Shown in pieces: positions 17,162-25,938 of a stretch of 64,000 bases of DNA. A model generated the notes under the pieces. It did no database searches and was not told the origin of the DNA. It was given only the letters and a program-made list of their open reading frames with translations. Origin of the DNA: Sphingomonas sp. (lineage in GTDB: Bacteria > Pseudomonadota > Alphaproteobacteria > Sphingomonadales > Sphingomonadaceae). A program made the translations under genes and the position numbers. How positions within the stretch are numbered: the stretch's first letter is position 1; every line of letters starts with the position of its first letter. The DNA lies in NCBI GenBank assembly GCA_017304655.1, contig JAFKLY010000003.1, positions 674,177 to 738,176 on the forward strand, given 5' to 3'.

Positions 17162-18052
17162 ATGCGACTGGCACGATTTGACGGCGGACGGCTCGGCGTT
17201 GTGATGGGCGAGGAGATCGCGGACATCACCGCGCTGTGCGGCGTCGATCCGCAGGAATGGCCCGCCGTGGGGATGGTGCGGCTGATCCGCGATTTCGATG
17301 CACTGAAGGGCAAGATCGAGGCTGCGCTGCCTGACCTTCCCCGCCTCCCCCTGTCTGCTGTCCGGCTGGAGACACCCGTCGCCTGGCCGAACAAGGTCAT
17401 CGCCTATCCGGTGAATTATCACGCCCACGGGCGTGAGATGCAGGCGACCTACCGCGCCACCAACCAGGGCTTCTTCCTCAAGCCCAACTCCGCTCTGTCC
17501 GGCCCGGCCGATCCGGTGGTGCTGCCCGCCGTGCCCGGCCGCGAGGTCCATCATGAGAGCGAGCTGGCAATCATCATCGGCAAGGAATGTCGCGCCGTCG
17601 CGCGCGAGGACTGGCAGGATGTCGTCTTCGGCTATGCCTGCCTGCTCGACATGGTGGTGCGCGGCCGCGAAGAGCGCGTGTTCCGCAAGGCCTATGACAG
17701 CTTCTGCCCCGTTGGCCCGTGGATCGTGACGGCCGATGCCGTGCCCGACCCGGCCGCGCTCGACATGAAGCTGTGGGTGAATGACGAGCTGCGCCAGTCC
17801 GCGAACACGCGCGATCTGGTGCTCGACATTCCTGGCATGGTGGCAACGGCGAGCGCGGTGATGACGCTCTATCCCGGCGACATCATCGCCACCGGCACAC
17901 CCGAAGGCGTCGGCCCCGTGGTCGACGGGGATCGCATCCGCATCGTCATCGATCATGTCGGCGAAATGACCGTGGACGTGGTGCAGGGCACGCTCGGTAT
18001 GACCGAGGTGTTCGCAGACGCCTATGTGCCGCCGATCATCAAGCAGAACTGA
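17162..18052 (+). CDS. Fumarylacetoacetate-hydrolase-family enzyme, probable (substituted) maleyl/fumarylpyruvate hydrolase
   Basis: 296 aa. The C-terminal FAH domain holds the metal-binding acidic pair in HHESELAIIIG, a further aspartate in LLDMVVRG, then VGPWIV and the GTPEGVGP motif. The N-terminal about 70 residues are the usual FAH cap. Next to a gentisate-dioxygenase-like cupin and a 3-hydroxybenzoate-6-hydroxylase-like monooxygenase, the expected reaction is hydrolysis of the ring-cleavage product to pyruvate plus a C4-C5 dicarboxylate. No maleylpyruvate isomerase gene is present, which favours direct hydrolysis of the cis isomer, giving maleate or an alkylmaleate. It is first in a four-gene operon. 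Confidence 0.87.
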   Translation: MRLARFDGGRLGVVMGEEIADITALCGVDPQEWPAVGMVRLIRDFDALKGKIEAALPDLPRLPLSAVRLETPVAWPNKVIAYPVNYHAHGREMQATYRATNQGFFLKPNSALSGPADPVVLPAVPGREVHHESELAIIIGKECRAVAREDWQDVVFGYACLLDMVVRGREERVFRKAYDSFCPVGPWIVTADAVPDPAALDMKLWVNDELRQSANTRDLVLDIPGMVATASAVMTLYPGDIIATGTPEGVGPVVDGDRIRIVIDHVGEMTVDVVQGTLGMTEVFADAYVPPIIKQN

Positions 18053-18053
18053 G

Positions 18054-19001
18054 ATGGCTGCCGATCGCGATACCGCGCTCGAAGCGCTCTACCGGGATTT
18101 CGCCGGGCTGAACATGGAAGGCGGCTGGCATCGCCGTTTTCCGGCGCTCTGGCCGGAACCGCGGCGCAATTTCCTACCCCATGTCTGGCACTATGCGGAT
18201 GTGAAGCCGATCCTCGACCGCGCCGGCGAGCTGGTCGACACGCAGCAGGCGGAGCGGCGTAACCTCACCATGTTCAACCCGGTCGAGGGGAATATCTACT
18301 CGACCGTTCGCACCATCGTCGCGGCCTATCAGATGATCAAGCCCGGCGAGACGGCCCGTGCTCATCGGCACACGCCCAACGCGCTGCGGCTGATCCTGGA
18401 AGGGCGCGGCACCTCAACGGTCGTCAATGGCAAGCAGGTGGAGATGCGGCCCGGCGACGTGCTGCTGACGCCGAGCTGGGCCTGGCACTCGCACGCCAAT
18501 GACGGCGCCGAGCAATGCTACTGGATGGACTTCCTCGACGTGCCGCTCGTCCATCTGCTCGAACCTATGTTCTACGAGCCGCATCCTGACGGGCTGGAAG
18601 CGCAGGTCGAAAAGCTCGACGAGGCGCCGATTGCCTTTCGCTGGGAGGAGACGCAGGCCCGGCTCGACGCCGAGCAGACGCGGATCGGCTCCGATGCCCC
18701 GGTCACAGTGGAGCTTGGCCCGGCCCGGCTCGACACCATCGCCCTGCATATGCTGCGCATCGCCGCCGGCAAGGCGACCGAGCCAAGCCGCACCACGGCC
18801 AACGCCATCTACGCGGTCGTGCGCGGAAGCGGCACCGCTCGGATCGATGGCGAGACCCTGCCCTGGTCCTTCGGGGACACGATCGCCGTGCCGGCGTGGC
18901 GCGCGCACAGCCTGCATGCCGACACTGCTTCCGTGCTGCTGCGTGTCTCCGACGAGCCGGTGATGCGCGCCTTCGGCTGGCTGCGGAGCGAGCCGGCATG
19001 A
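18054..19001 (+). CDS. Gentisate 1,2-dioxygenase-like bicupin ring-cleavage enzyme
   Basis: 315 aa from the ATG 2 bp after the previous stop codon. Two cupin domains are visible. The first carries the metal site H104-R-H106-T, then LRLILEG, and a later histidine H145 in TPSWAWHSH, closely matching gentisate 1,2-dioxygenases (AHRHTQSALRF type). The second cupin lacks a clear metal triad, as in the family. The enzyme should open 2,5-dihydroxybenzoate or a substituted analogue between C1 and C2. Salicylate or hydroxynaphthoate dioxygenase activity is a less likely alternative. Confidence 0.85.
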   Translation: MAADRDTALEALYRDFAGLNMEGGWHRRFPALWPEPRRNFLPHVWHYADVKPILDRAGELVDTQQAERRNLTMFNPVEGNIYSTVRTIVAAYQMIKPGETARAHRHTPNALRLILEGRGTSTVVNGKQVEMRPGDVLLTPSWAWHSHANDGAEQCYWMDFLDVPLVHLLEPMFYEPHPDGLEAQVEKLDEAPIAFRWEETQARLDAEQTRIGSDAPVTVELGPARLDTIALHMLRIAAGKATEPSRTTANAIYAVVRGSGTARIDGETLPWSFGDTIAVPAWRAHSLHADTASVLLRVSDEPVMRAFGWLRSEPA

Positions 19002-19041
19002 CCGCCCTTCCCTGCAATCTTCATCCGAACTGGAGCCAGAC

Positions 19042-20238
19042 GTGAGCAAGTCGCCCAAAATCCTGATCGCCGGCGGCGGTATCGGCGGCATGGCCGCAGC
19101 CCTTTCCCTGCTGCGCAGGGGCTATGATGTCGAAGTCTATGAGCAGGCCGCCGAGCTTGGCGAGGTCGGCGCAGGCGTACAGATCAGCCCCAATGGCTCA
19201 CGCGCGCTCGATGCGCTCGGCGTGTTCGATGCGCTGCGTCAGGCCTCCTGCGAGCCGGGTCGCAAGGAATTCCGCCTGTGGAACACGGGCCGCGCCTGGC
19301 CGATGTTCGACCTGGGCAAAGTCGCCATGGAAAAATATGGCTACCCCTATCTCACGGTCTATCGGCCCGATCTGCTCGGCACGCTGACCAATGCGGTGCA
19401 GGCGTTGAAGCCGGATGCGGTGCATCTGGGCGCGCATGTCGCGGACGTGACGCTCACGGACGACGACGTGACCCTGCATCTGGGCGATGGCAGCACCGTG
19501 ACCGGCGATGTGCTGATCGGCGCGGATGGCGTCAAATCGACCGTGCGCAAGGTGCTGTTCGGTGACGACGAGGCCAATTTCACCGGCATGATCGCCTGGC
19601 GCGCTGTCATCCCCATGGAGCGCCTGCCCGAGCATATGCGCCACATGGTTGGCTGGACCTGGATCGGCCCCGGCGGTCACATGGTCAACTATCCGCTGCG
19701 CGGCGGCCAGCTCATGAACATGATCGGCACGATCGAGCGGGACGACTGGCAGGTCGAAAGCTGGTACGCGCAGGGCTCGATCGAAGAATGCGCCAATGAT
19801 TTCAAGGGCTGGCACGAGGATGTGCAGTCCCTGATCCACGCCGCGCCGACGGTCATGAAATGGGCCTTCATGGAGCGCACGCCGCGTCAGGTCTGGACCA
19901 AGGGCCGCGCGTCGTTGCTTGGCGATGCCTGCCATGCGACGCTGCCCTTCCTTGCGCAGGGCGCCGTCATGTCGATCGAGGACGGCGTGATCCTCGGCCG
20001 CTGCCTCGACAAATATCCCGACGTCAAGGAAGCACTGACCCGCTATGAGCAGGCCCGCGTCGAGCGGACCAGCCGGATGGTGCGCGGCGCCAAGGACAAT
20101 ACCGCCCGCTTCCACGAATCAGCCCTCGCGACAGAGGAAGGCGCCGTCAAATATATGGAAAGCGAGTGGAGCCGCGCCCCGATCCAGGAGCGTTACGACT
20201 GGCTCTACAGCTACGACGTCGAGACCGTGGACATCTGA
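19042..20238 (+). CDS. FAD-dependent aromatic monooxygenase, 3-hydroxybenzoate 6-hydroxylase/salicylate hydroxylase type
   Basis: 398 aa with a GTG start. It has the FAD motif IAGGGIGGMAAALSLL, the NAD(P)H/FAD motif IGADGVKSTVR near residue 160, and the ribityl-binding segment LLGDACHATLPFLAQGA near residue 294. It belongs to class A flavin monooxygenases. Placed directly after a gentisate-dioxygenase-like gene, the most economical role is para-hydroxylation of a 3-hydroxybenzoate to a gentisate. Salicylate 1-hydroxylase or 5-hydroxylase activity cannot be excluded by sequence alone. Confidence 0.87.
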   Translation: MSKSPKILIAGGGIGGMAAALSLLRRGYDVEVYEQAAELGEVGAGVQISPNGSRALDALGVFDALRQASCEPGRKEFRLWNTGRAWPMFDLGKVAMEKYGYPYLTVYRPDLLGTLTNAVQALKPDAVHLGAHVADVTLTDDDVTLHLGDGSTVTGDVLIGADGVKSTVRKVLFGDDEANFTGMIAWRAVIPMERLPEHMRHMVGWTWIGPGGHMVNYPLRGGQLMNMIGTIERDDWQVESWYAQGSIEECANDFKGWHEDVQSLIHAAPTVMKWAFMERTPRQVWTKGRASLLGDACHATLPFLAQGAVMSIEDGVILGRCLDKYPDVKEALTRYEQARVERTSRMVRGAKDNTARFHESALATEEGAVKYMESEWSRAPIQERYDWLYSYDVETVDI

Positions 20239-20240
20239 CG

Positions 20241-21482
20241 ATGACGACGGACGCAATGGCCGGCGGGGATGGACTGCCCCCCGCCGATCTGCTCGAGGGC
20301 GTGCGCGTCCTCGATCTGACCAATGTGCTCTCCGGCCCCTACGCCACTTATCAGATGGCCATGCTGGGCGCCGAGGTCATCAAGGTGGAAAATCCCGCCG
20401 GCGGTGATCTTGCGCGCAGCCTGGGTGCCTCGCCCGCGCTCAACGCGCAGCTTATGGGCACATCCTTCCTGGCGCAAAATGCCGGCAAGAAATCGGTGAC
20501 GCTCGATCTCAAGAAACCGCAAGGCAAAGCCTTGTTCGCGCGGCTCATCGAGACGGCAGACGTGCTGATCGAGAATTACCGGCCCCGCGTCATGTCCCGG
20601 CTCGGCTTCGCCTATGACGCCGTGCGCGCGATCAATCCGGGCCTCATCTATTGCGCCATTTCCGGCTTCGGGCAGGAGGGGCCGCTGAGCGGCAATCCCG
20701 CCTATGACCAGATCGTCCAGGGCTATTCCGGGGTGATGAGCATCACCGGGGACAGCGAGAGCGCACCGCTGCGTGTGGGCTATCCGCTCTGCGATACCCT
20801 GGGCGGCATGGGCGCCGCCTTCGCCATCGCAAGCGCGCTGTTCCGGCGCGAGCGCACCGGCAAGGGCTGCTACATAGACCTGTCGATGCTGGATTCGACC
20901 ATCTCGGCCCTCGGCTGGGCAGTCTCCAACTATCTGATCGCCGGGGTCGAGGCACGCCCGATTGGTAACCAGAACATGACCGCCGCTCCGTCCGGCGCAT
21001 TCCGCACAGGCGACGGTCCGATCAACATCGCCGCGAACAAACAGGAGCAATTCGAGGCGCTGTGCAAGATCGTCGACCTTCCCGAACTGGCGACCGATCC
21101 GCGCTTCGCCGAACGCGAGGCACGCAAGACCAATCGGCACGAGCTCAATCGCCTTCTGGAAGGCGCCCTCGCGAAAAAATCAGCGCAGGAATGGGAAGCC
21201 CTGCTCAACGCCGCCGGCATCCCCGCCGGGCGAATCCTGACGATACCAGAGGTTCTTGCGCATCCGCAGATCGCGGCGCGCGATCTGGTGCAGCAATTGC
21301 CGCTCGACCAAGGCGCGCTGGAGCATGTTCGCGTTGTAAGGGCAGGCTTCGCACTGGGGGATGGTCAACCAGGCGCGCGCTCCGCACCGCCGGTGCTCGG
21401 CGCCGACAATGACAGCATCTACGGCGCGCTTGGCCTCGACGAGGCAGCGCTGTCAGATCTCAAGAGCAGCGGCGTCATTTGA
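20241..21482 (+). CDS. CaiB/BaiF-family (class III) CoA transferase
   Basis: 413 aa from the ATG 2 bp after the monooxygenase stop codon; the frame is open further upstream, but that part is a shadow of the monooxygenase gene. The opening LEGVRVLDLTNVLSGPYATYQMAMLGAEVIKVE is the classic CaiB/BaiF signature, and the catalytic aspartate should be in YIDLSMLDST. Members move CoA between carboxylic acids. Succinyl-CoA:citramalate CoA transferase of Chloroflexus is in this family, and such a role would link the FAH product to the lyase encoded at 22339. Aromatic-acid CoA transfer is an alternative. Confidence 0.87.
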   Translation: MTTDAMAGGDGLPPADLLEGVRVLDLTNVLSGPYATYQMAMLGAEVIKVENPAGGDLARSLGASPALNAQLMGTSFLAQNAGKKSVTLDLKKPQGKALFARLIETADVLIENYRPRVMSRLGFAYDAVRAINPGLIYCAISGFGQEGPLSGNPAYDQIVQGYSGVMSITGDSESAPLRVGYPLCDTLGGMGAAFAIASALFRRERTGKGCYIDLSMLDSTISALGWAVSNYLIAGVEARPIGNQNMTAAPSGAFRTGDGPINIAANKQEQFEALCKIVDLPELATDPRFAEREARKTNRHELNRLLEGALAKKSAQEWEALLNAAGIPAGRILTIPEVLAHPQIAARDLVQQLPLDQGALEHVRVVRAGFALGDGQPGARSAPPVLGADNDSIYGALGLDEAALSDLKSSGVI

Positions 21483-21505
21483 TGCACGCAATTTTCGCTT
21501 CTGGT

Positions 21506-22219
21506 TCAACCGGCCTTGAGAGCTGCATAATAAGCGGGATTGTCTCCCAGCTGAAGCGACAGCCTAATGCTTGCCGCAATTTGCAAAGGCATGATGCTGC
21601 GCGCATAGGCCTCGTTGAAGCGGACGAGCGGACCCGACATGGTCAGCGCCCCAAGGAAGGCGTGATTGCTGCCGAAGATCGGCGTAGCAAGGGCCGCCAT
21701 TTCCGCATCGACATTCCCGAAGGATTCCGCAACAAAATTGTCGGGATTGAGCGCAAGCAGCGGCGCCTCGCCGAACCGGCGGAAAATGGTCGAGGCCGCG
21801 CCGTTATTCAAAGGCTGCCGGTCACCGAGGCGGATATTATAGTCGCGGATGGAGTGGCGCCCATCAACCCGGAACAGGCAGACCTGCTCATCACCATCCC
21901 GAATGAAGAAAGTGGCGCCTTCGCCGGTCGCCTCGACCAGCTCCTCAAGGATCGGTTCAACGAACTCACGCAGGCTGAAACTGTCCTGAAAAATACTGGC
22001 GAGCCGCAGCACGCCCGGTCCCAGCTGATAGGTGCCATCAGCGCGTTGCCAGATAAAACCGTATTTTTCGAGCGAGCCCATGAGCCGCAAGATGGTGCTC
22101 TTGTAGAGGCCGGTGATCCGCGAAATCTCGGCCAGCGTCAGCACCGCCTTATCGCGCTGAAAGGCGTTGAGAATGTCAAACGCGCGATCGACCGCCGCGA
22201 CACCGGCCTTGCTGTTCAT
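21506..22219 (-). CDS. IclR-family regulator, proposed master regulator of the aromatic region
   Basis: 237 aa from the ATG at 22219, preceded by a GGGGGA ribosome binding site. The N-terminal winged helix covers residues about 8-65 (VDRAFDILNAF, then LAEISRITGLYKSTILRLM). The C-terminal two thirds is the GAF-like IclR effector domain. The protein resembles the PcaU/PobR/PcaR group of aromatic regulators in layout. It converges on the CoA transferase gene and is divergent from the lyase gene, with an operator 31 bp upstream of its own start, which suggests autoregulation. The operators of the same three-part design at five other promoters make it the best candidate for region-wide control. 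Confidence 0.88.
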   Translation of the reverse strand: MNSKAGVAAVDRAFDILNAFQRDKAVLTLAEISRITGLYKSTILRLMGSLEKYGFIWQRADGTYQLGPGVLRLASIFQDSFSLREFVEPILEELVEATGEGATFFIRDGDEQVCLFRVDGRHSIRDYNIRLGDRQPLNNGAASTIFRRFGEAPLLALNPDNFVAESFGNVDAEMAALATPIFGSNHAFLGALTMSGPLVRFNEAYARSIMPLQIAASIRLSLQLGDNPAYYAALKAG

Positions 22220-22250
22220 GACGCTGATCTTCCCCCAAGGAGCCTGTTTT

Positions 22251-22279
22251 CGATGTTCCATTTAATAGAACATCGTTCC
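22251..22279 (-). promoter_or_regulatory. Three-half-site operator between iclR-type gene and lyase operon
   Basis: The palindrome AGAACATCGTTCC (22267-22279), a 7-bp spacer and the half-site CGATGTTCC (22251-22259) are present, with the third half toward the iclR-type gene. The lyase gene starts 59 bp away on the other side, so both autoregulation and lyase control are possible. Confidence 0.75.
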
Positions 22280-22338
22280 ATTTCGTCAACGGCCAATTCA
22301 TCTGGTCGGCTCGCCAATATCGTCAGGAACGTCACGCC

Positions 22339-23295
22339 ATGAGCAATCTGCCAAAGCAGGTCTACATCAAGGAAGAGGGCCCGCGCGAGGGGTTTCAGAT
22401 CGAGAAAGCGCCCATTGCGACGGAGCAGAAGATTCGGCTCGTCGATGCCCTGGCGCAGACCGGTTTGGATTATATCCAGGTCACCTCCTTCGTGCATCCG
22501 CAAAAAGTGCCCGGGATGGCAGATGCAGAGGCTGTAGTCGCCGGCATCACACCGCGCGAGGGCGTCCGCTACACCGGCCTTTGGCTAAACCAGCGCGGGC
22601 TGGAACGGGCCATCGCGACCGACCGGCTGTATCTGGAAGGCAAGCTGACGCTCTACGCCTCCAACGCCTTCCTCAAGCGAAACCAGAACCGCGATCCGGC
22701 CCAGCAGCTGGCCGCTCAGCCCGAGCTCATCGCCATGTATCAAGCGCATGGCATTCCCGTGCGCACCGGTTTCGTTACGGCCGCCTTCGGTTGCAATTTC
22801 GAGGGGGATGTGCCGGTCGAACGGGTCGTCCAGCTCGTTGCCGACATGCGCGCGATCGCGCGGGACAAGGGCGAGGATCTGAGCCTGATCGGCCTCGGCG
22901 ACACCATGGCCTGGGCAAACCCGGAACGCATACGACAAGTCGTCGGCGCCGTGCAGGACGCCAATCCCGATGTCGCGCTCTCCTTGCACCTGCATGATAC
23001 GCGCGGACTGGGCCTCGCCAACGCCTATGCCGGGCTGCAAATGGGCGTCGCCCATTTCGATGCGGCAGTCGCGGGCCTTGGCGGCTGTCCCTTCGCCGCC
23101 CACGCCGGCGCGGCCGGCAATATCTGCACCGAGGACTTCGTCTCCATGTGCGAGGAAATGGGCATCGCGACCGGCATTGATCTGGAAAAACTCATCGAAT
23201 GCGCTGTGCTGGCCGAAGAGATCGTCGGCCATCCGCTGCCCGGCAAGGTGAAAACGGGCGGCAGCCTGGCCGCCCTGCGCGCACGGCGCGGCTGA
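22339..23295 (+). CDS. HMG-CoA-lyase-family carbon-carbon lyase, candidate citramalyl-CoA lyase
   Basis: 318 aa, a TIM-barrel of the HMGL-like family. The N-terminal EEGPREGFQIE corresponds to the catalytic EVGPRDGLQ motif (Asp replaced by Glu). The metal-binding LHLHDTRGLGLAN and the lyase signature GLGGCPFAAHAGAAGN with the active cysteine follow. Family members cleave HMG-CoA or citramalyl-CoA; the R-citramalyl-CoA lyase of Chloroflexus is of this type. It is paired, with a 5-bp gap, with an aconitase-family gene, and the CoA transferase is nearby, which makes citramalyl-CoA or a homologue the better guess than leucine breakdown. Confidence 0.85.
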   Translation: MSNLPKQVYIKEEGPREGFQIEKAPIATEQKIRLVDALAQTGLDYIQVTSFVHPQKVPGMADAEAVVAGITPREGVRYTGLWLNQRGLERAIATDRLYLEGKLTLYASNAFLKRNQNRDPAQQLAAQPELIAMYQAHGIPVRTGFVTAAFGCNFEGDVPVERVVQLVADMRAIARDKGEDLSLIGLGDTMAWANPERIRQVVGAVQDANPDVALSLHLHDTRGLGLANAYAGLQMGVAHFDAAVAGLGGCPFAAHAGAAGNICTEDFVSMCEEMGIATGIDLEKLIECAVLAEEIVGHPLPGKVKTGGSLAALRARRG

Positions 23296-23300
23296 GCGTG

Positions 23301-25871
23301 ATGCAGGGCGAAGAGTACGAAGGCGTAGATACGCCCTGGACGCGGCTTGCCACTGAACAGCGTGCGCGTCTCGCGGCGCTCCCGCGCGCGCTCGTGATCC
23401 TGCTGGAAAACAACCTCGCTCATGAGGACGATCCCGCGCCTTATGTAGACCTGTTCGAGCGCTGGCTCGTTGACGCAAGCCTTGAAGCAGAACTGCCCTT
23501 CCGGCCCTCTCGCATCTTGTTGCAGGATACCGCAGGCGTCGCCGTCCTTGCCGATCTCGCTGCATTGCGCGATCATCATGTCGCCTTCGGCGGAAAACCC
23601 GAGAGCGTTGACGCAGCGATCCCGATCGATCTGGTGATCGATCATTCAGTGCGGGTCGACCATAGCGGCACAGCCGATTCGTTGAGCCGCAACCTCACTC
23701 TCGAATATGAACGCAATCAGGAGCGCTACAGCTTCTTCAAATGGGCGCGACACAGCTTCCCGCGTCTCAATGTCGTACCGCCCGGCAACGGCATCTGCCA
23801 CCAGATCAATCTGGAGCAACTCTCCGAGATCGCCACCGCCCTGCCCGGCCATCCCGACTGGATCGGGGCGCAGACAGTGATCGGCACGGACAGCCACACG
23901 ACGATGGTCAACGCCCTTGGCATCCTCGGCTGGGGCGTCGGCGGGATTGAGGCGGAGATGGCCGCGCTGGGATTTTCGCTGCCCATACCGTTGCCGGATG
24001 TGTGCGAAGTACACCTGACCGGAAAGCCGCAGCCGGGCCTCACCGCCACGGACATCGCGCTTCATGTCACGGCGTGCTTGCGAAAAGTCGGCGTCGTCGA
24101 CCGCATCGTGGAATTCGATGGGGACGCGTTGGACGTGCTTAGCCTGCCGGATCGCGCCGCCATTGCAAACATGTGTCCCGAATATGGTGCAACCGCAGCG
24201 CTGTTTCCGGTCGACGAGGAAACCCTGCGTTATCTCGCCGCCATGGGACGCGACGCGCCGGCCATTGCCCGATATCGCGCTTATGCCAGGACGACCGGCC
24301 TGTGGCGTGAAGCAGGCCCGAAGCGCCGCTACAGCACCTCGATCGAGATCGATCTTGGCGCGCTCGAGCCAGTTATGGCTGGTCCCTATCGCCCGCAGCA
24401 ATTGCGGGCCTTGCCTCATGTACCAACGAGCCTGCGAGACACCTTTCCGCAGATTGGCGAGAGCCTTGATCGCGCAACACCTGGCGATGGCGCCATCGCC
24501 ATCGCGGCCATCACAAGCTGCACGAACACCGCCAATCCGGCGTTGATGATCGCGGCTGGTCTCGTCGCGCGGAACGCCGTGCAACGCGGCCTGCGCGTTC
24601 CACCATGGGTCAAGACGTCGCTGGCACCTGGCTCGCGCCATGTTGCAGATTTGCTGCAACGCGCGGAGCTGCAGCAATATCTCGACAACCTGGGTTTCAA
24701 CCTTGTCGGTTTTGGGTGCACAACCTGCGTCGGCAATAGTGGCGATCTGAAACCAGAGGCCGGGATTGCCGTGGAGGACGGTGTGCTGTTTACCGCCATC
24801 CTCTCGGGCAATCGCAATTTCGAAAACCGCATTCATCCGGCCGTTCGCGCAAACTATCTCGCCTCACCGCCACTCGTCGTGGCAGCTGCGCTGGCGGGCA
24901 CCCTGATGATCGACCTTTCCTCGGACGCAATCGGCCACGACAGTCAACACCAGCCAGTCCTGCTGCGTGATCTCTGGCCAACGCCTGAAGAGGTGACGCA
25001 AGCGCTGACGCGCGCTGCGCGAAACCGAGCCGGCGTGACGACACCAGGGACGGACGACGAAGCCTGGGACGCGCTCCCAGCGGCAACATCCGCCTGCTTC
25101 AGCTGGGATGCCGGTTCGACCTTCATTCAGCCACCACCCTTTTTCCGCGAGGCAGGCAATCTCCGGACTGGCGACATCCTGGACGCCGCGATTCTGCTGC
25201 GCCTCGGCGACAACGTGACGACCGATCATATCTCTCCAATCGGCCGCATCATGCCCGAATCCCCGGCCGGGCTCTATCTGCAAGCAGAGGGCGTTCCGAT
25301 CGCCCGGCTCGGCAGCTATGGCGACCGGCGCGCCAATCATCATGTCATGCTGCGTGGCACGTTTGACAATGCGCGGCTCGACAATGCCCTGGCCGATACG
25401 CCGGGCAACCGCACCACGAATCCGAGTGGTGCGATCTGCTCCGTGTTCGAGGCCGCGACAGCTTATGACAAACAGGGCATCCCGTTGGTGATCCTCGCCG
25501 GGGAACACTATGGCGTCGGCTCCGCACGTGACTGGGCTGCCAAGGGCACTGCCCTGCTGGGCGTGCGCGCGGTACTGGCGCGCAGCTTTGAGCGGATCCA
25601 CCGCAACAATCTGATCGCGCTGGGCGTGCTCCCGGTACTGCTTCCGGCCGACCTCGACCTGACGGCGCTCGACCATGCCTGGCGGATCAGTCTGCTCGGG
25701 CTGGATACGCTCGCGCCAGGTCGCAACGATCTGACCCTGCGTCTGACCGGCCCGGACGACCGCATCGCGCATGAAACGACGGCTCGCGCCGATTTACGCT
25801 CGCAAAGTCAGTTCGCCCTGTTGCGGAGTGGCGGCATCCTCGCGCAATTGCGAGAACGCTACGGCGCCTGA
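23301..25871 (+). CDS. Aconitase (AcnA)-family hydratase, candidate citraconate/maleate-type hydratase
   Basis: 856 aa from the ATG 5 bp after the lyase stop codon. All aconitase landmarks are present: GTDSHTTMVN, the three cluster cysteines C407 (SCTNT), C473 and C476 (GCTTCVGNSG), the arginines in NRNFENRIHP, and the swivel domain with HYGVGSARDWAAKG. The usual GSSRD of aconitases is GSARD here (A742), which removes a serine that helps bind a citrate carboxylate. I infer a three-step chain with the neighbours: hydration of citraconate or maleate, CoA transfer, then lyase cleavage. A plain citrate/isocitrate or methylcitrate role is the alternative. Confidence 0.87.
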   Translation: MQGEEYEGVDTPWTRLATEQRARLAALPRALVILLENNLAHEDDPAPYVDLFERWLVDASLEAELPFRPSRILLQDTAGVAVLADLAALRDHHVAFGGKPESVDAAIPIDLVIDHSVRVDHSGTADSLSRNLTLEYERNQERYSFFKWARHSFPRLNVVPPGNGICHQINLEQLSEIATALPGHPDWIGAQTVIGTDSHTTMVNALGILGWGVGGIEAEMAALGFSLPIPLPDVCEVHLTGKPQPGLTATDIALHVTACLRKVGVVDRIVEFDGDALDVLSLPDRAAIANMCPEYGATAALFPVDEETLRYLAAMGRDAPAIARYRAYARTTGLWREAGPKRRYSTSIEIDLGALEPVMAGPYRPQQLRALPHVPTSLRDTFPQIGESLDRATPGDGAIAIAAITSCTNTANPALMIAAGLVARNAVQRGLRVPPWVKTSLAPGSRHVADLLQRAELQQYLDNLGFNLVGFGCTTCVGNSGDLKPEAGIAVEDGVLFTAILSGNRNFENRIHPAVRANYLASPPLVVAAALAGTLMIDLSSDAIGHDSQHQPVLLRDLWPTPEEVTQALTRAARNRAGVTTPGTDDEAWDALPAATSACFSWDAGSTFIQPPPFFREAGNLRTGDILDAAILLRLGDNVTTDHISPIGRIMPESPAGLYLQAEGVPIARLGSYGDRRANHHVMLRGTFDNARLDNALADTPGNRTTNPSGAICSVFEAATAYDKQGIPLVILAGEHYGVGSARDWAAKGTALLGVRAVLARSFERIHRNNLIALGVLPVLLPADLDLTALDHAWRISLLGLDTLAPGRNDLTLRLTGPDDRIAHETTARADLRSQSQFALLRSGGILAQLRERYGA

Positions 25872-25938
25872 GACACGGGCTATTTTGCGTCAGCTTTTTG
25901 ATGCCAACGGCGAGCCGGGCCCCGATCCCGGCACTCCC

